Assembly: GCA_938075415.1 (NCBI GenBank)
Contig: CALJHC010000018.1
Coordinates: 1-64,000 of the forward strand
Source: an uncultured Rubripirellula sp.
Lineage (GTDB): Bacteria > Planctomycetota > Planctomycetia > Pirellulales > Pirellulaceae
Direction: 5' to 3'
Length of the DNA: 64,000 bases
Translations under genes and position numbers: made by a program
Notes under the pieces: model-generated
Database searches by the model: none
Seen by the model: the letters and a program-made list of their open reading frames with translations, nothing else
What the model was told of the DNA's origin: nothing
Shown: in pieces, positions 1 through 9,811 of the stretch
Layout: the number at the start of each line of letters is the position of its first letter
Numbering within the stretch: position 1 is the first letter of the stretch

Positions 1-4
1 GAAG

Positions 5-78
<74 letters not shown>

Positions 79-83
79 CGAGT

Positions 84-112
84 GTTATCGGCAACCGGCG
101 GGGAACTGTCAA
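84..112 (-). promoter_or_regulatory. Sigma-70-type promoter of the initiator tRNA
   Basis: Read on the minus strand there is a perfect TTGACA (positions 112-107), a 17-nt spacer and GATAAC (89-84), which matches TATAAT at 4 of 6 bases. It lies just upstream of the tRNA. The -10 box ends only five bases before the first tRNA base, so transcription should begin at or within a base or two of the mature 5' end. Confidence 0.7.
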
Positions 113-696
113 GCCGCACTGGAAACTTGGGCAATATTTCTCCACGGTGAAGGAAATCCAAACGCTTTTTGTCTTTTCCTTCAGCCACACCAGCGCACCA
201 AAACCTTTCACTGGAGTCCGTTTCGAGGGATGGCCGAAAACAATCATAGGGTTCGGCCAGCTTGACGAGATGAGCGACCATCCCCTTGGCGGGAAGAGAA
301 AAACCACGAAGCTCACTGACAAACTCCGTTCACAAGCAGCAGGCTTCGGCTGAAATTTTCCTTTTTTTGGCGTTTGGTGTCGTATTCGTATAAAACGTTG
401 GTCGCACTGTAAGAGGCGTGAATCGAGAAACCTCTGGAATACCACTACCCCAAACGGATACAAAAGCACCTCGCCCCCTCCGGTCTAACGAGCAAGTTGA
501 GTTGTGGTTCATCACGTTACTGATTAGACACCGCAACCAAAATCACACCAAAATCACCAACAGAATCCTTTGCCAATATCTTTCAAGCAATCCTTTTGCT
601 CTTGAAACGAGTCCTGATCAGCGATTCTAACCTGCTGGCATCAGTTTCACGCCGCCCACCAACTGAACCACAACACGCCCCAAGCCTATTGCCATA
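113..696. other. Spacer with no recognised gene
   Basis: Only short overlapping frames of fewer than about 140 codons are present and none resembles a protein. A short direct repeat of CCAAAATCACA type lies near 535-558. No terminator or RNA structure was recognised. Confidence 0.5.
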
Positions 697-2463
697 ATGG
701 CCAATCAAAACCCTACCAACGATCGAACCAAACCCGAGGCAAGTGCTTCGCTGGGTGCGTTGGGTTCCTCTGACTTGGGTAATGGCCAAACCGAGCGGGA
801 TGCAGCCCAGACGCCCCCAACGAGTGAACCGATTTCCGGAAAACCGGTGAGTCCACCGCCGACAAACTTGGCCTCAACACCCGTTCCACCGCCCCCGCCG
901 ATTCGCGCCACTTTACCGCCTGTGCGTCCTCCCGGAGCGTCCAAGCAAAGTGGCAGTGCGACGGGACCTGCTTCGGGGATCGGTTCAGCGGCCGGTGTAC
1001 GTTGGAAGGGAGAGCTCAGTGGAGTCGGCAAGCAGGCAAAGACCCAAACTGACGCCGATCAAGAGTCGGGGGATGGTCAGGAGCAAGATGGACCCACCGC
1101 CACCGAACAGGTTGCCAAAGAAGCGCCGCCTTGGTTAGTGAGTATGGTCTTTCACTTGATCCTTTTAATCATTCTCGCCTTGCTCTCGACTCCGGTCGGT
1201 AGCGGTGTCGGCAAGATGATCCTCAGTATCGGCCAAGGTGAATCGTCTCAGGTTTCTGAACTCGCCGAGTTCTCCATCGCCTCGGAGGAAGTGATCTCGG
1301 ACAGCGATTCACTAGTCGACGCTGAGGCCGACGTTAACCTCGATAATCTCTTCGATTCAATGGATCTCGAAACTCTCGAAGAAACCGCCGAGGTCGACAT
1401 CGGACAGGGGCTTGAACTGGTGGCAATCCGACCGATGTTTCAGGGCCGATCCGGTGCAATGAAGCAGGCTCTGCTTGAAATTTACGGTGGTACAGGTGAG
1501 ACTCAAGACGCCGTCGCTCGAGGTCTTGAATGGTTAAAACGCAATCAAAAATCCAATGGCGGCTGGAGCATGCGAGGTCCGTTTGAAGATGGGGCGTTGG
1601 CGGAAAATGAATCGGCCGCAACCGCCATGGCGCTGCTTGCTTTTCTCGGTGATGGTCACACGCATCTATCAGGTGAATACCAGGAGGTAGTCAGCAACGG
1701 AATGAAATACCTTATTGGTCTACAGGATCGCACTGGTTTTTTTTCGAAGAGTGCAAGGGGACATGAAAAACTTTACGCGCAAGCGCAATCAACGATTGCA
1801 ATTTGCGAACTCTACGGAATGACCAAAGATTCTTGGTTGCGAGATCGGGCGCAGTTAGCACTGGACTATGCCGCCAAGGCGCAGGCATCGCAGGGCGGTT
1901 GGAGATACGAACCTGGATTCGACAGTGATACCAGTGTGTCAGGTTGGTTTGTAATGGCACTCAAAAGCGGGCGATCCGCTGGACTGGAGGTCAGCGATAC
2001 CACCTTCGATAATGTATCGCGATTCCTTGATTCCGCTGCCGCGTTTGACGGTGCAGGGTATGGGTACCAGGCTCGCAAAGGACCCACACCGTCAATGACC
2101 GCCGAGGGACTGCTCTGCCGCCAGTACCTCGGTTGGAAACGTGAACACCCACCCCTGCGAAATGGAATTGATGCGTTACTTCTTGATGCACCTTTCAATC
2201 TCTCAACCCCAGATGTTTACTATTGGTACTATGCGACCCAAGTCCTCCATCATTACGGTGCAGAACCGTGGGAGAAGTGGAATGGAGTGATGAGGGTTCA
2301 GTTGCCTCAAGCCCAGATCACCTCGGGTCGGGAGAACGGCAGTTGGCCACCACAGCGCGATCGCTGGGGCCAAAACTCCGGCCGACTTTTTACCACCTGT
2401 CTTTCGATCTATTGCCTCGAGGTCTACTACCGGCACATGCCTTTGTATCAGGGGCAAAACTAA
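697..2463 (+). CDS. Membrane-anchored prenyltransferase/squalene-oxidase-repeat protein
   Basis: 588 residues. A Pro/Gly-rich, poorly ordered N-terminal part (1-140) precedes one membrane segment (about 144-168, beginning PPWLVSMVFH), an acidic linker (about 185-235) and a C-terminal alpha-toroid region (about 265-585) with repeats of the type GLEWLKRNQKSNGGW. Such repeats form the barrel of terpene cyclases and protein prenyltransferases; no DxDD-type catalytic motif was noticed, so enzymatic activity is not assumed. Planctomycetes carry many such proteins of unknown role. The layout suggests a short N-terminal region on one side of the membrane and the toroid on the other. The ATG at 697 is the first of the frame; there is no clear Shine-Dalgarno sequence. 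It stands alone. Confidence 0.85.
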   Translation: MANQNPTNDRTKPEASASLGALGSSDLGNGQTERDAAQTPPTSEPISGKPVSPPPTNLASTPVPPPPPIRATLPPVRPPGASKQSGSATGPASGIGSAAGVRWKGELSGVGKQAKTQTDADQESGDGQEQDGPTATEQVAKEAPPWLVSMVFHLILLIILALLSTPVGSGVGKMILSIGQGESSQVSELAEFSIASEEVISDSDSLVDAEADVNLDNLFDSMDLETLEETAEVDIGQGLELVAIRPMFQGRSGAMKQALLEIYGGTGETQDAVARGLEWLKRNQKSNGGWSMRGPFEDGALAENESAATAMALLAFLGDGHTHLSGEYQEVVSNGMKYLIGLQDRTGFFSKSARGHEKLYAQAQSTIAICELYGMTKDSWLRDRAQLALDYAAKAQASQGGWRYEPGFDSDTSVSGWFVMALKSGRSAGLEVSDTTFDNVSRFLDSAAAFDGAGYGYQARKGPTPSMTAEGLLCRQYLGWKREHPPLRNGIDALLLDAPFNLSTPDVYYWYYATQVLHHYGAEPWEKWNGVMRVQLPQAQITSGRENGSWPPQRDRWGQNSGRLFTTCLSIYCLEVYYRHMPLYQGQN

Positions 2464-2837
2464 GCCCAGACGCAAAGCCCCAGTCTAGGGTTAATGCGTC
2501 TTCAACCCCGCGCAGTGAAGAAACCCCAATTGGTTGACAACGAGCTGGTCGGTCGGCTGGGTGCGTTGGCAAGCGATGCACGTTCTTTTTCGTCAGAAGT
2601 CCGGCAGTCGTGTTATCGTCAAGGGCGCCCACGAGGTCGCTGGTTTGCGATCAATTCCGGTCACGTTCCCTCATCAATGCCCTCCTCAATCACACCACGC
2701 TAACTTGCAGGGCTAACTGTCAGATCAACCCTGGCTGCACCGCTTTGTCGCACAACGCCTCGCAGGACTCGGACCGAACCTTCCCTGCAGAGACCAACAG
2801 CAATCGCCAATAATCATTTTCACCCAGTGCGGCGCAC
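2464..2837. other. Convergent spacer, no recognised gene
   Basis: Lies between the 3' ends of the prenyltransferase-repeat gene and lnt. Only short frames without recognisable similarity; no hairpin with a T-run was found. Confidence 0.5.
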
Positions 2838-4937
2838 TCAATGACCGGTGTCATTCTTTTTGGGAGTTCTCTTGGATCTGCGTCTGAACCAACTTGTCAG
2901 ACTGGACAACGGCGCAAGTGAAAGCAACCCAAGTAAGATCGCTGGCTTGTCACCCCAGCGACTGTAAAGGGTTTCGCCAGCCTTTCTTTTGGGCTCGGCA
3001 ATGATGACGCCATTGGAGCCGTGCTCAACTTGCTCAACGATCTGGCCAGATGAATCGATCCACGCCGTTGGCCCATTATTGGCAGAGGACAGAATTGGTC
3101 GTCCCGTTCCGGCAGCGACCAATTGAGCACAGCGAAGGTGATGTTCAATGATACTCGAATCGTCGAACCAACCGTCATTGGTCACCGTGACGATCGCATC
3201 GACCTCGACGCCCTGACGCTTCAGATCGCGTAGATGATTGACCGCCACACGTTCCACCGCTGTTTCGATACAAATATTTGGCAGCAAGTTGGTGCCATTC
3301 ACCTGAAGTACCCTCGCGCCATCTCCACGCTGCAATCCCATTCCCGGGGGCAGCAAGTTACGCAAAAAAGGCAGAGACGAAACCAACGGTATGTATTCAC
3401 CGAACATCACCAGATGATTTTTGCCGTACCATTGACGCACTCTGGCGTCGCCACCAATCTGGACAATCCCACAATACACTTCGGGTTGCTCTGCGTAACG
3501 CATCACGCCGCAACCAACAATCAGGTCCGGTCGGCGATCATCCATGGAGGCAGCGTCAATTACATCCAGCAGCATGGCTGAGCGTCGATAAAAATCATCC
3601 CGTCTGTCAGAAACCCAGCGGCGTAGTTCCTGCCCAGACATTCCTTCGTATAGGGAATTCCCTAAGGCGGCTTCAGAAGAAGGCATGTCCGAATCAACTT
3701 CGACCCACGGACTGCCCGCACTGTACATCGACTCGGGCCAAATGACCGCATCCACCCTCCCGGAGGCGAGTTTTAGGCCGTCGAGGGTCTCCCGCGCATA
3801 GGCCTGATAGATCTCAATCGCTCGACTGGCGGGTTGCGTGTATTCCACCTGCTCGCTGCGCTGGACCAATAGAAACGTTCCCAGAGCCTGACCTGGGTTG
3901 CCAGCGAGTGTCCGCAGACGACTTGCACCGAAACCCAGAACCAACACGACGACCAAGACGCAGAAAGCAGCATCGTAGCGACCGATGCGTACGAGTCCCC
4001 AGCAACCACCGTGAACGCCAGATGCAACACCGTGAACGCCAGATGCAACACCGTGACCGCCAGATGCAACACCGTGATTGTGTCCAACGTCAGCACCCAA
4101 CGAATCACTTGGTGTGCCCACACCCTCCGCTACCATCCCACTGCCTGTTCCCTCCCGATCTCCCAGCACCGAAGCTTCGACGCTTAGGGGGCTCTTCCGC
4201 TTTTTCGGTTCAACTTCCCCCGAATCAATCTCGTCCTCCGTTTCTGGATTGAGTGACCACCTGCGGTCTGCCCAGAGGATGATGATTCCGTAGGTAATGA
4301 CATTCACTGCAACAAGAAAAAGAGTGACACCGTAGGTGCCAAAAACCGAGGCAACCTGAGTGATCAGCGGCAGGTTGGCGACCGAGTGCCCCAGCATGCA
4401 GGCGGAGAGTCCGGTCAATAAATAATTACGCAGAACTTCCTGGCCCACCCAAGCGACGATGACGGCGACTCCAAAGGGTACACCTCGAAGATGAAACCAG
4501 CGCGAAGCGTAGACAAACCAGACCCAATAGGTCGCAAGGTAAAACGAGAGTGCCAGCCAACCCAAAAACATTGCACCGTGAGCATGACGCAAACCCTGCA
4601 GAGAGAGCAACCAAAAGAGACAACCAGCCAACCAGACGTTCCCAAAATCTCGGCGGGTGAACTGACCCTGCTTCGCAAGAAAGAACAAAAGGGGAACCAG
4701 GGCAATGCAACTCAGCAGTGACCACGCAAACGGAGGCTGAGCCATCCAAAGCAGCAAGGCGGTCACCCAAGGCAGGCAAGTTCGAGTGTGCATTGGTTGC
4801 GGAAAAGCAAAATCCCTGATGTTATTCATCTCGTCATCATAAAAAGAAGCCTCCGTTGTTGGAATCGCGATTTGGCCAAGTTCCATCTCTACCGGGGCCC
4901 GGCTATCCCGTAGAATAGGGTCAATCACCCAAGGCAT
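2838..4937 (-). CDS. lnt: Apolipoprotein N-acyltransferase
   Basis: Transfers the third acyl chain to the N-terminal cysteine of lipoproteins in the inner membrane. The N-terminal half has several membrane segments; the C-terminal nitrilase-type domain keeps the catalytic Glu (in VIWPESMYSAG), Lys (YGKNHLVMFGEY) and Cys (LLPNICIETAV), followed by the conserved VTNDGWF and SANNGPTAW stretches and a final membrane segment. At 699 residues it is well above the usual 500-550. The excess is an N-terminal tail of up to 48 residues and a hydrophilic insert of roughly 90 residues before the last membrane segment preceding the nitrilase domain, ending in HGVASGV repeats; by Lnt topology this loop would be cytoplasmic. 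The frame opens at ATG 4937, but ATG 4829 or 4793 would fit the family's N-terminus better. Divergent from the kinase gene. Confidence 0.92.
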   Translation of the reverse strand: MPWVIDPILRDSRAPVEMELGQIAIPTTEASFYDDEMNNIRDFAFPQPMHTRTCLPWVTALLLWMAQPPFAWSLLSCIALVPLLFFLAKQGQFTRRDFGNVWLAGCLFWLLSLQGLRHAHGAMFLGWLALSFYLATYWVWFVYASRWFHLRGVPFGVAVIVAWVGQEVLRNYLLTGLSACMLGHSVANLPLITQVASVFGTYGVTLFLVAVNVITYGIIILWADRRWSLNPETEDEIDSGEVEPKKRKSPLSVEASVLGDREGTGSGMVAEGVGTPSDSLGADVGHNHGVASGGHGVASGVHGVASGVHGGCWGLVRIGRYDAAFCVLVVVLVLGFGASRLRTLAGNPGQALGTFLLVQRSEQVEYTQPASRAIEIYQAYARETLDGLKLASGRVDAVIWPESMYSAGSPWVEVDSDMPSSEAALGNSLYEGMSGQELRRWVSDRRDDFYRRSAMLLDVIDAASMDDRRPDLIVGCGVMRYAEQPEVYCGIVQIGGDARVRQWYGKNHLVMFGEYIPLVSSLPFLRNLLPPGMGLQRGDGARVLQVNGTNLLPNICIETAVERVAVNHLRDLKRQGVEVDAIVTVTNDGWFDDSSIIEHHLRCAQLVAAGTGRPILSSANNGPTAWIDSSGQIVEQVEHGSNGVIIAEPKRKAGETLYSRWGDKPAILLGLLSLAPLSSLTSWFRRRSKRTPKKNDTGH
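4007..4080 (-). repeat. 21-bp in-frame tandem repeat inside lnt
   Basis: Three full units (4007-4027, 4028-4048, 4049-4069; the first two identical, the third with one change) and a partial fourth. The unit length is a multiple of three and encodes HGVASGV or HGVASGG, so the reading frame of lnt is kept. Confidence 0.95.
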
Positions 4938-4977
4938 TGCCTTATTTCAGTTTTCATTGCCACGGACGCGAGCGATT

Positions 4978-6918
4978 ATGACACCTCTGGAAATAGTTGG
5001 CCCTTACCAACTCGGAGAAAAACTGGGGAAGGGCGGAATGGGATCGGTTTACCGAGCGGTTCATGTAAAATCCAAAGACCCCGTTGCCGTCAAGATTATC
5101 GCAGCCCAGGTGGCTGATGAGCCGCGTTTCCGCCGACGTTTTGACGCCGAGGTCAAAACGCTGATGAAGCTGCGACACCCTCACATTGTTAAGCTCATTG
5201 GTTTCGGCGAAGAGCATGGTCAATTGTTCTATTCGATGGAACTAGTCGAAGGCGAGTCACTGCAAGGATTGATCAAGCGAAAGAAAAAGCTGGCTTGGTT
5301 GACCTGCATCAACTTTGCGGTGGAGGTATGCGAGGCTCTAAAACACGCCCATGACATGGGGGTTATTCACCGAGACCTCAAGCCCGCCAACCTCATTGTC
5401 ACGGATGACCAACACATCAAACTTGTTGATTTTGGTATCGCAAAGATTTTTGGTGACAGCCAGAACACGATGGTCGGATCCCTACTCGGGACACTCGATT
5501 ACATGGCACCCGAGCAGGTGGACAGCGTCGCAATCACGGCACGCACCGACCTCTACGCTGTTGGAAGTCTGATGTATGCAATGTTGGTTGGCCGACCTCC
5601 CTTTCGAGGAAAAAACGCTACCCAAGTCCTCGACATGTTGAAGAACCAGCCGCCGACCCGACTTGAGTTGATTGATCCCGACCTTCCTGAACCACTGATC
5701 GAACTCATTCATGAACTGTTGGAGAAGAACCCCAACGATCGGCCACCAACTGCTCTGGCGGTTACAAAACGACTTAAATCAATGCGAGCGGGACTTTCTC
5801 GTGCCAGCGAATCATCAAGTGGGACCACGAATCCAACCGACCAACCGGTACTGCCCGATTCGTCAGGTTCCGATTCGCCAGGTTCCGAACCGATGGGTAC
5901 CCTTGAGACACAACCTGTCTCCGACTCTGCCTTCCCGAATGTCACCAAGCAGTCCATCGACCGGGTAACACAAAACGATGAAGCACTGACGATTCTTCCG
6001 GGTTCAGACCTGGTTGAACCGAGGGTCACCGCAAAAACAAACGTAACAGGGGTCGGTACGCAACGCGGAAATGATTCGCAAATCAATCAGTCTCACGATG
6101 GCAACACGGGTCAACCAACGATCCTTCAGGAGACACTCAAGACAGAGATGAATTCTGATTTCAGTGTTGAACTCGCACCTGAATTGCAGACGCACTTTCA
6201 AATTGCCGAGGAGGCGCAACGGAAAGAGAGGAAAACCCAGCTCGAGCAAACCAACTCTCGACCCTGGGCACAATGGATAAGCGTTGCTGGAATGGCACTT
6301 GTCCTCATTTTCTGTGTGAGCTTGCTGATCAATTCAATGCGACCACCCTCAGCGGATACGCTTTACCAGCAAGCCACTCAAGCCGACAATCGATCGGCGA
6401 GCCGGGTCTTTTTGAAAAACTACCCCAATGATCCACGCCGCACCGAAGTGCAGGATCGTCTGATGCTGGCCGAGATCGAATCCGCCATCAAACGCATCTC
6501 TGCACAGCAGAAAATCGGGATTAAAGATCTGTCTGCCGCCGAGGAAGCGTTTCTTCTAATCTTTCAAACCGAAGAAACGGGAACTGCCGCCTTATCAACA
6601 GAAAAGCTCGAGTCTTGGAAAACCGCCTTCTCGGTCGAATCGGAAACCCCGTCCACAAATTCACTTTTTAACCTGGTGGATTACGAGATCAAACGACGCT
6701 CTGCCGGACGCCCTGATCCGCGACAGGATTCATCGTTATCTGACCTGATGAGTAAGATTGATGCCATCGTTGCCTTGCCCGATGGCGAAGAAACGCAAAA
6801 GCAGCTGCAGGCTTTGGCTGAGCTGTTTGGCAATTCCGATTGGGCAAAACCTGCTCTGATTCGGATCGGTGAAATTCAGGATGAACGAGGTCATTCGGTA
6901 GACGAGGATTCACGATGA
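4978..6918 (+). CDS. Transmembrane Ser/Thr protein kinase (PknB-like)
   Basis: 646 residues. A complete Hanks-type kinase domain occupies about 7-270: glycine loop GKGGMGSV (17-24), Lys39 in VAVKII, catalytic HRDLKPAN (131-138), DFG (151-153) and APEQ. A Ser/Thr/Pro-rich linker (about 280-390) leads to one membrane helix (about 429-452) and a roughly 190-residue C-terminal domain without a recognised family, probably extracytoplasmic. The longest frame opens at TTG 4957, but ATG 4978 (MTPLEIVGPYQLG) begins right before the kinase fold and is preferred. The pilT-like gene follows after 47 bp on the same strand, so co-transcription is likely. All catalytic motifs are present, so it should be active. 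Confidence 0.9.
   Translation: MTPLEIVGPYQLGEKLGKGGMGSVYRAVHVKSKDPVAVKIIAAQVADEPRFRRRFDAEVKTLMKLRHPHIVKLIGFGEEHGQLFYSMELVEGESLQGLIKRKKKLAWLTCINFAVEVCEALKHAHDMGVIHRDLKPANLIVTDDQHIKLVDFGIAKIFGDSQNTMVGSLLGTLDYMAPEQVDSVAITARTDLYAVGSLMYAMLVGRPPFRGKNATQVLDMLKNQPPTRLELIDPDLPEPLIELIHELLEKNPNDRPPTALAVTKRLKSMRAGLSRASESSSGTTNPTDQPVLPDSSGSDSPGSEPMGTLETQPVSDSAFPNVTKQSIDRVTQNDEALTILPGSDLVEPRVTAKTNVTGVGTQRGNDSQINQSHDGNTGQPTILQETLKTEMNSDFSVELAPELQTHFQIAEEAQRKERKTQLEQTNSRPWAQWISVAGMALVLIFCVSLLINSMRPPSADTLYQQATQADNRSASRVFLKNYPNDPRRTEVQDRLMLAEIESAIKRISAQQKIGIKDLSAAEEAFLLIFQTEETGTAALSTEKLESWKTAFSVESETPSTNSLFNLVDYEIKRRSAGRPDPRQDSSLSDLMSKIDAIVALPDGEETQKQLQALAELFGNSDWAKPALIRIGEIQDERGHSVDEDSR
5855..5884 (+). repeat. 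15-bp in-frame duplication in the kinase linker
   Basis: Two copies of a 15-bp unit (CCGATTCGTCAGGTT with one change) encode DSSGS and DSPGS-like peptides in the Ser/Pro-rich linker between kinase domain and membrane helix. The period keeps the frame. Confidence 0.8.
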
Positions 6919-6965
6919 TTCGTATGCACCAACCGCACTGTGCTTGAACCGATTTTGCCCATGAG

Positions 6966-8093
6966 ATGACAGAGCATCACGTGACGACCCAATCACTTCC
7001 GAATGATTTACGAGCCTGTCTGACAAAAGCCGCAAGACAGGGCGCTTCGGACATTCATCTCATTGCCAACCAGTGCATCACGATCCGACTACATGGCGAA
7101 CTGGTCTCCATTGGTGATTCACTTCTGAGTCCGCAGGCGTTGGAGTCCTTTCTTTCGGAACACCTCGATCCAGACGATGTCAATCGATTCGAGACGAATC
7201 GCAACCTTGATCTGGCGATGGAACTGGATACCCAAGAGACGGCTGACGCGAACCCGGACGCGAACCCAGGAAAGCAACGTTTTCGGGTCAATCTGTTCTA
7301 CAGTGGTGATGTCCCCGGTGCATGCTTTCGAGTGATCCCTTCGGTTGTACCGAATTTTAGCTGGGCTAACTTCCCGACGACTCTCGCAAAAAAACTTTGC
7401 AGTTTCCGCAACGGCCTTGTTATTTTTTCGGGTGTAACAGGGTCCGGTAAAACGACGTCATTGGCGATGGTGATCCAGGAAATCCTCCGACACGGTTCGC
7501 AGCGGGTGATTACCGTCGAAGACCCGATTGAATATCGGTTACCTTCTTCTGGTCAATCTTTGATTTCTCAGAGGGAGGTTGGGCGCGATGTCAATTCGTT
7601 TGCCGACGGGCTGAAGTATGCCATGAGGCAGGATCCGAACTTGATCCTCGTAGGAGAAATACGTGATGAGGCAACCGCACGCATGGCGTTGAGCGCGGCG
7701 GAAACAGGACATCTTGTTTTAACGACCCTGCACACACGCGATGCAAAGGGCGCCGTGACCCGCCTGATCGATTTGTTTCCCAATCAGAATCATGCTGAAT
7801 CCTGTTCGATGCTGTCCATTGGCCTGCGAGCGGTCATCTGCCAACATCTTCTACCCAGTGTCTTTGAGGGCGAGAAACGAGAGTTGGCGGTTGAGGTGAT
7901 GTACAACACCCATCCGATCGCAGCAGCTATCAGGACCGGTCGCTTTGATTCCCTCGACAATGCTATTCTCGCTGGAAAAAAAGACGGCATGGTGACGCTG
8001 GATGAATCGGTAAAACGACTTCTGCAAGACGATCGCATCTCGCGATCCGTTGCGAATCGAACCATCAGTGAGCCTTCTCTTCTCAATGGCTAG
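6966..8093 (+). CDS. pilT: PilT-type twitching/retraction ATPase
   Basis: 375 residues, the normal PilT size. An N-terminal PAS-like half includes GASDIHL, followed by the RecA-like ATPase with Walker A GVTGSGKT (156-163), Asp box EDPIE (about 185), Walker B LILVGEIRDE (226-235) and His box LTTLHT (252-257). PilT hexamers retract type IV pili from the cytoplasmic face. The C-terminal motif is AILAGKKDGM rather than the canonical AIRAGK form, and no pilus structural gene is within the window, so the exact partner (pilus retraction or secretion) is open. ATG 6966 begins 47 bp after the kinase stop. A 12-bp in-frame duplication (7245-7268) encodes DANPDANP in the N-terminal domain. Confidence 0.85.
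   Translation: MTEHHVTTQSLPNDLRACLTKAARQGASDIHLIANQCITIRLHGELVSIGDSLLSPQALESFLSEHLDPDDVNRFETNRNLDLAMELDTQETADANPDANPGKQRFRVNLFYSGDVPGACFRVIPSVVPNFSWANFPTTLAKKLCSFRNGLVIFSGVTGSGKTTSLAMVIQEILRHGSQRVITVEDPIEYRLPSSGQSLISQREVGRDVNSFADGLKYAMRQDPNLILVGEIRDEATARMALSAAETGHLVLTTLHTRDAKGAVTRLIDLFPNQNHAESCSMLSIGLRAVICQHLLPSVFEGEKRELAVEVMYNTHPIAAAIRTGRFDSLDNAILAGKKDGMVTLDESVKRLLQDDRISRSVANRTISEPSLLNG
7245..7268 (+). repeat. 12-bp in-frame duplication in pilT
   Basis: Two copies of GACGCGAACCCG (the second ends in A) encode DANPDANP in a surface-like acidic stretch of the N-terminal domain. Confidence 0.8.
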
Positions 8094-8344
8094 GCCGCAA
8101 GAATTCCGCCGAGCAGGAGTATGGGTGCACCGTCATGCTGAGGCATTTGTGAGTTCGCCATTCGTTGAACGTCCCGCAAACCCTGCCAGAATTCATTCGG
8201 TTTCCTGACCAAATGCGGCCAACGAGGGTTTCACCTGATACATTCTCCATCAGGTTCAAATGATGTCGTCTGATTAGCCGCCAGATCATCTTGAATGAGC
8301 CAGCCCACAGACAATTCACCATCGATCAATCACAGAGGATCAGG

Positions 8345-9811
8345 ATGAGTCACACTAGCGTGAGGAAAGTATCTTGGTTCCCGATTCAATTCAGGGATCC
8401 CCTTCGCTTCGCGATTTTGCCCATGTTGGCGTTGGCATTCTGCGCTCAAGCATTCCTCACCGAGACATCGGCAGCGGACCGTAGTCAACGGCCTAACATC
8501 ATCCTGATTCTTGCTGATGATCTTGGGTATGGTGATCTGGGATGCTACGGGAATCCTCATATCCGAACACCGGTACTGGACCAGCTGGCCAAACAAGGTG
8601 TCCGCTTAACGGATCATTATGCAAATGGTCCCGAGTGCACGCCCACGCGAGTGGCGTTATTAACCGGCCGGTATCAGCAGTGGGTGGGCGGTCTGGAATG
8701 CGCGATCGGCACAGGAAATGTTGGTCGCTACGATGACGCGGTTCGCCTTCGAGACACCAACGATCTTGGTTTACCGACTCAGGAGCCGACGATCGCAGCG
8801 TACCTAAAAAGTTCTGGCTATCGCACAGCCATGACGGGCAAGTGGCATCTGGGTTACGAGCCAAAATTCACACCCAATCTGCACGGTTTTGAGGAATCCT
8901 TCTACTGCATCGGCGGTGGCATGGATTACTTCCACTATCTCGACAACAAAGCCGGATACAACCTGTTTCAGAACGGACAGCCGGTACGACGGGAGGGCTA
9001 TTTTACCGATCTCATTACCGACGAAGCGATCCACTTCCTGAACCGACAAGAATCTGGTGACAAACCTTTTTTCTTGTACGTCCCCTACACCTGTCCCCAC
9101 TTTCCATTTCAGGGGCCTGACGACTTCACTCAGAACCCACTTCCACTTGACTCACCTCTCTGGGTGCAAAACGAAGCTCCGCCCGACGTCTACCGGGCGA
9201 TGATCGAACACATGGATCGTCGCATTGGCGACCTTCTCGGGACGGTTGAACGTTTGAAGTTCGAAGAGAATACGCTGCTAATTTTCGCCAGTGACAATGG
9301 GGGATCGAAGAGTGCACGCAATGCCCCCTTCTCGGGTTTTAAGGGCGAAACTCGCGAGGGTGGGATCCGCGTTCCCGCGATTCTCCGATGGCCTGGAAAG
9401 CTAGCAGCGGGAACGGTTTCAAATCAAGCAAGCATGACCTTCGACTTCACCGCTTCGATTGCCAGCCTTGCTTCGGTGGACCCACTCAAGTCCCACCCGT
9501 TTGAAGGAATGGATCTGGTCACCCACCTGCGTGAAGATCGTCCGAATCAGAGCCGAACACTCTTTTGGCGTAAACCTCGCGGAGAAACTGTTTGGATGGG
9601 GATCCGACAGGCCGACCTGAAACTTGTTGGCCACTCAGAGGGTGATCTCACAACGGTTGAACTCTTCAACCTCGCACAGGATCCCGCCGAACAGCGTGAT
9701 CTCTCCGCCATACAGCCTGATGACAAGCGTCGCTTGTGGGACCTCTACATCGAATGGGAATCACGGACACGCGCCAACCGGCGGGGTCAGAAATCAAAAC
9801 AACCGGAATAG
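8345..9811 (+). CDS. Secreted type I sulfatase
   Basis: 488 residues from ATG 8345; the frame also opens at TTG 8291 but the ATG gives a proper signal peptide (hydrophobic run [15 protein letters not shown], possible cleavage after SAA) and has AGG-rich bases just upstream. The alkaline-phosphatase-fold metal site begins with [15 protein letters not shown]. Cys98 lies in CTPTR, the CxPxR motif oxidised to formylglycine by the FGE-type maturase, followed by LLTGR. Further conserved stretches are TGKWHLGY and SDNGG. Planctomycetes carry many such enzymes for sulfated polysaccharides; the substrate of this one cannot be read. No maturase or transporter lies beside it. Confidence 0.93.
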   Translation: MSHTSVRKVSWFPIQFRDPLRFAILPMLALAFCAQAFLTETSAADRSQRPNIILILADDLGYGDLGCYGNPHIRTPVLDQLAKQGVRLTDHYANGPECTPTRVALLTGRYQQWVGGLECAIGTGNVGRYDDAVRLRDTNDLGLPTQEPTIAAYLKSSGYRTAMTGKWHLGYEPKFTPNLHGFEESFYCIGGGMDYFHYLDNKAGYNLFQNGQPVRREGYFTDLITDEAIHFLNRQESGDKPFFLYVPYTCPHFPFQGPDDFTQNPLPLDSPLWVQNEAPPDVYRAMIEHMDRRIGDLLGTVERLKFEENTLLIFASDNGGSKSARNAPFSGFKGETREGGIRVPAILRWPGKLAAGTVSNQASMTFDFTASIASLASVDPLKSHPFEGMDLVTHLREDRPNQSRTLFWRKPRGETVWMGIRQADLKLVGHSEGDLTTVELFNLAQDPAEQRDLSAIQPDDKRRLWDLYIEWESRTRANRRGQKSKQPE

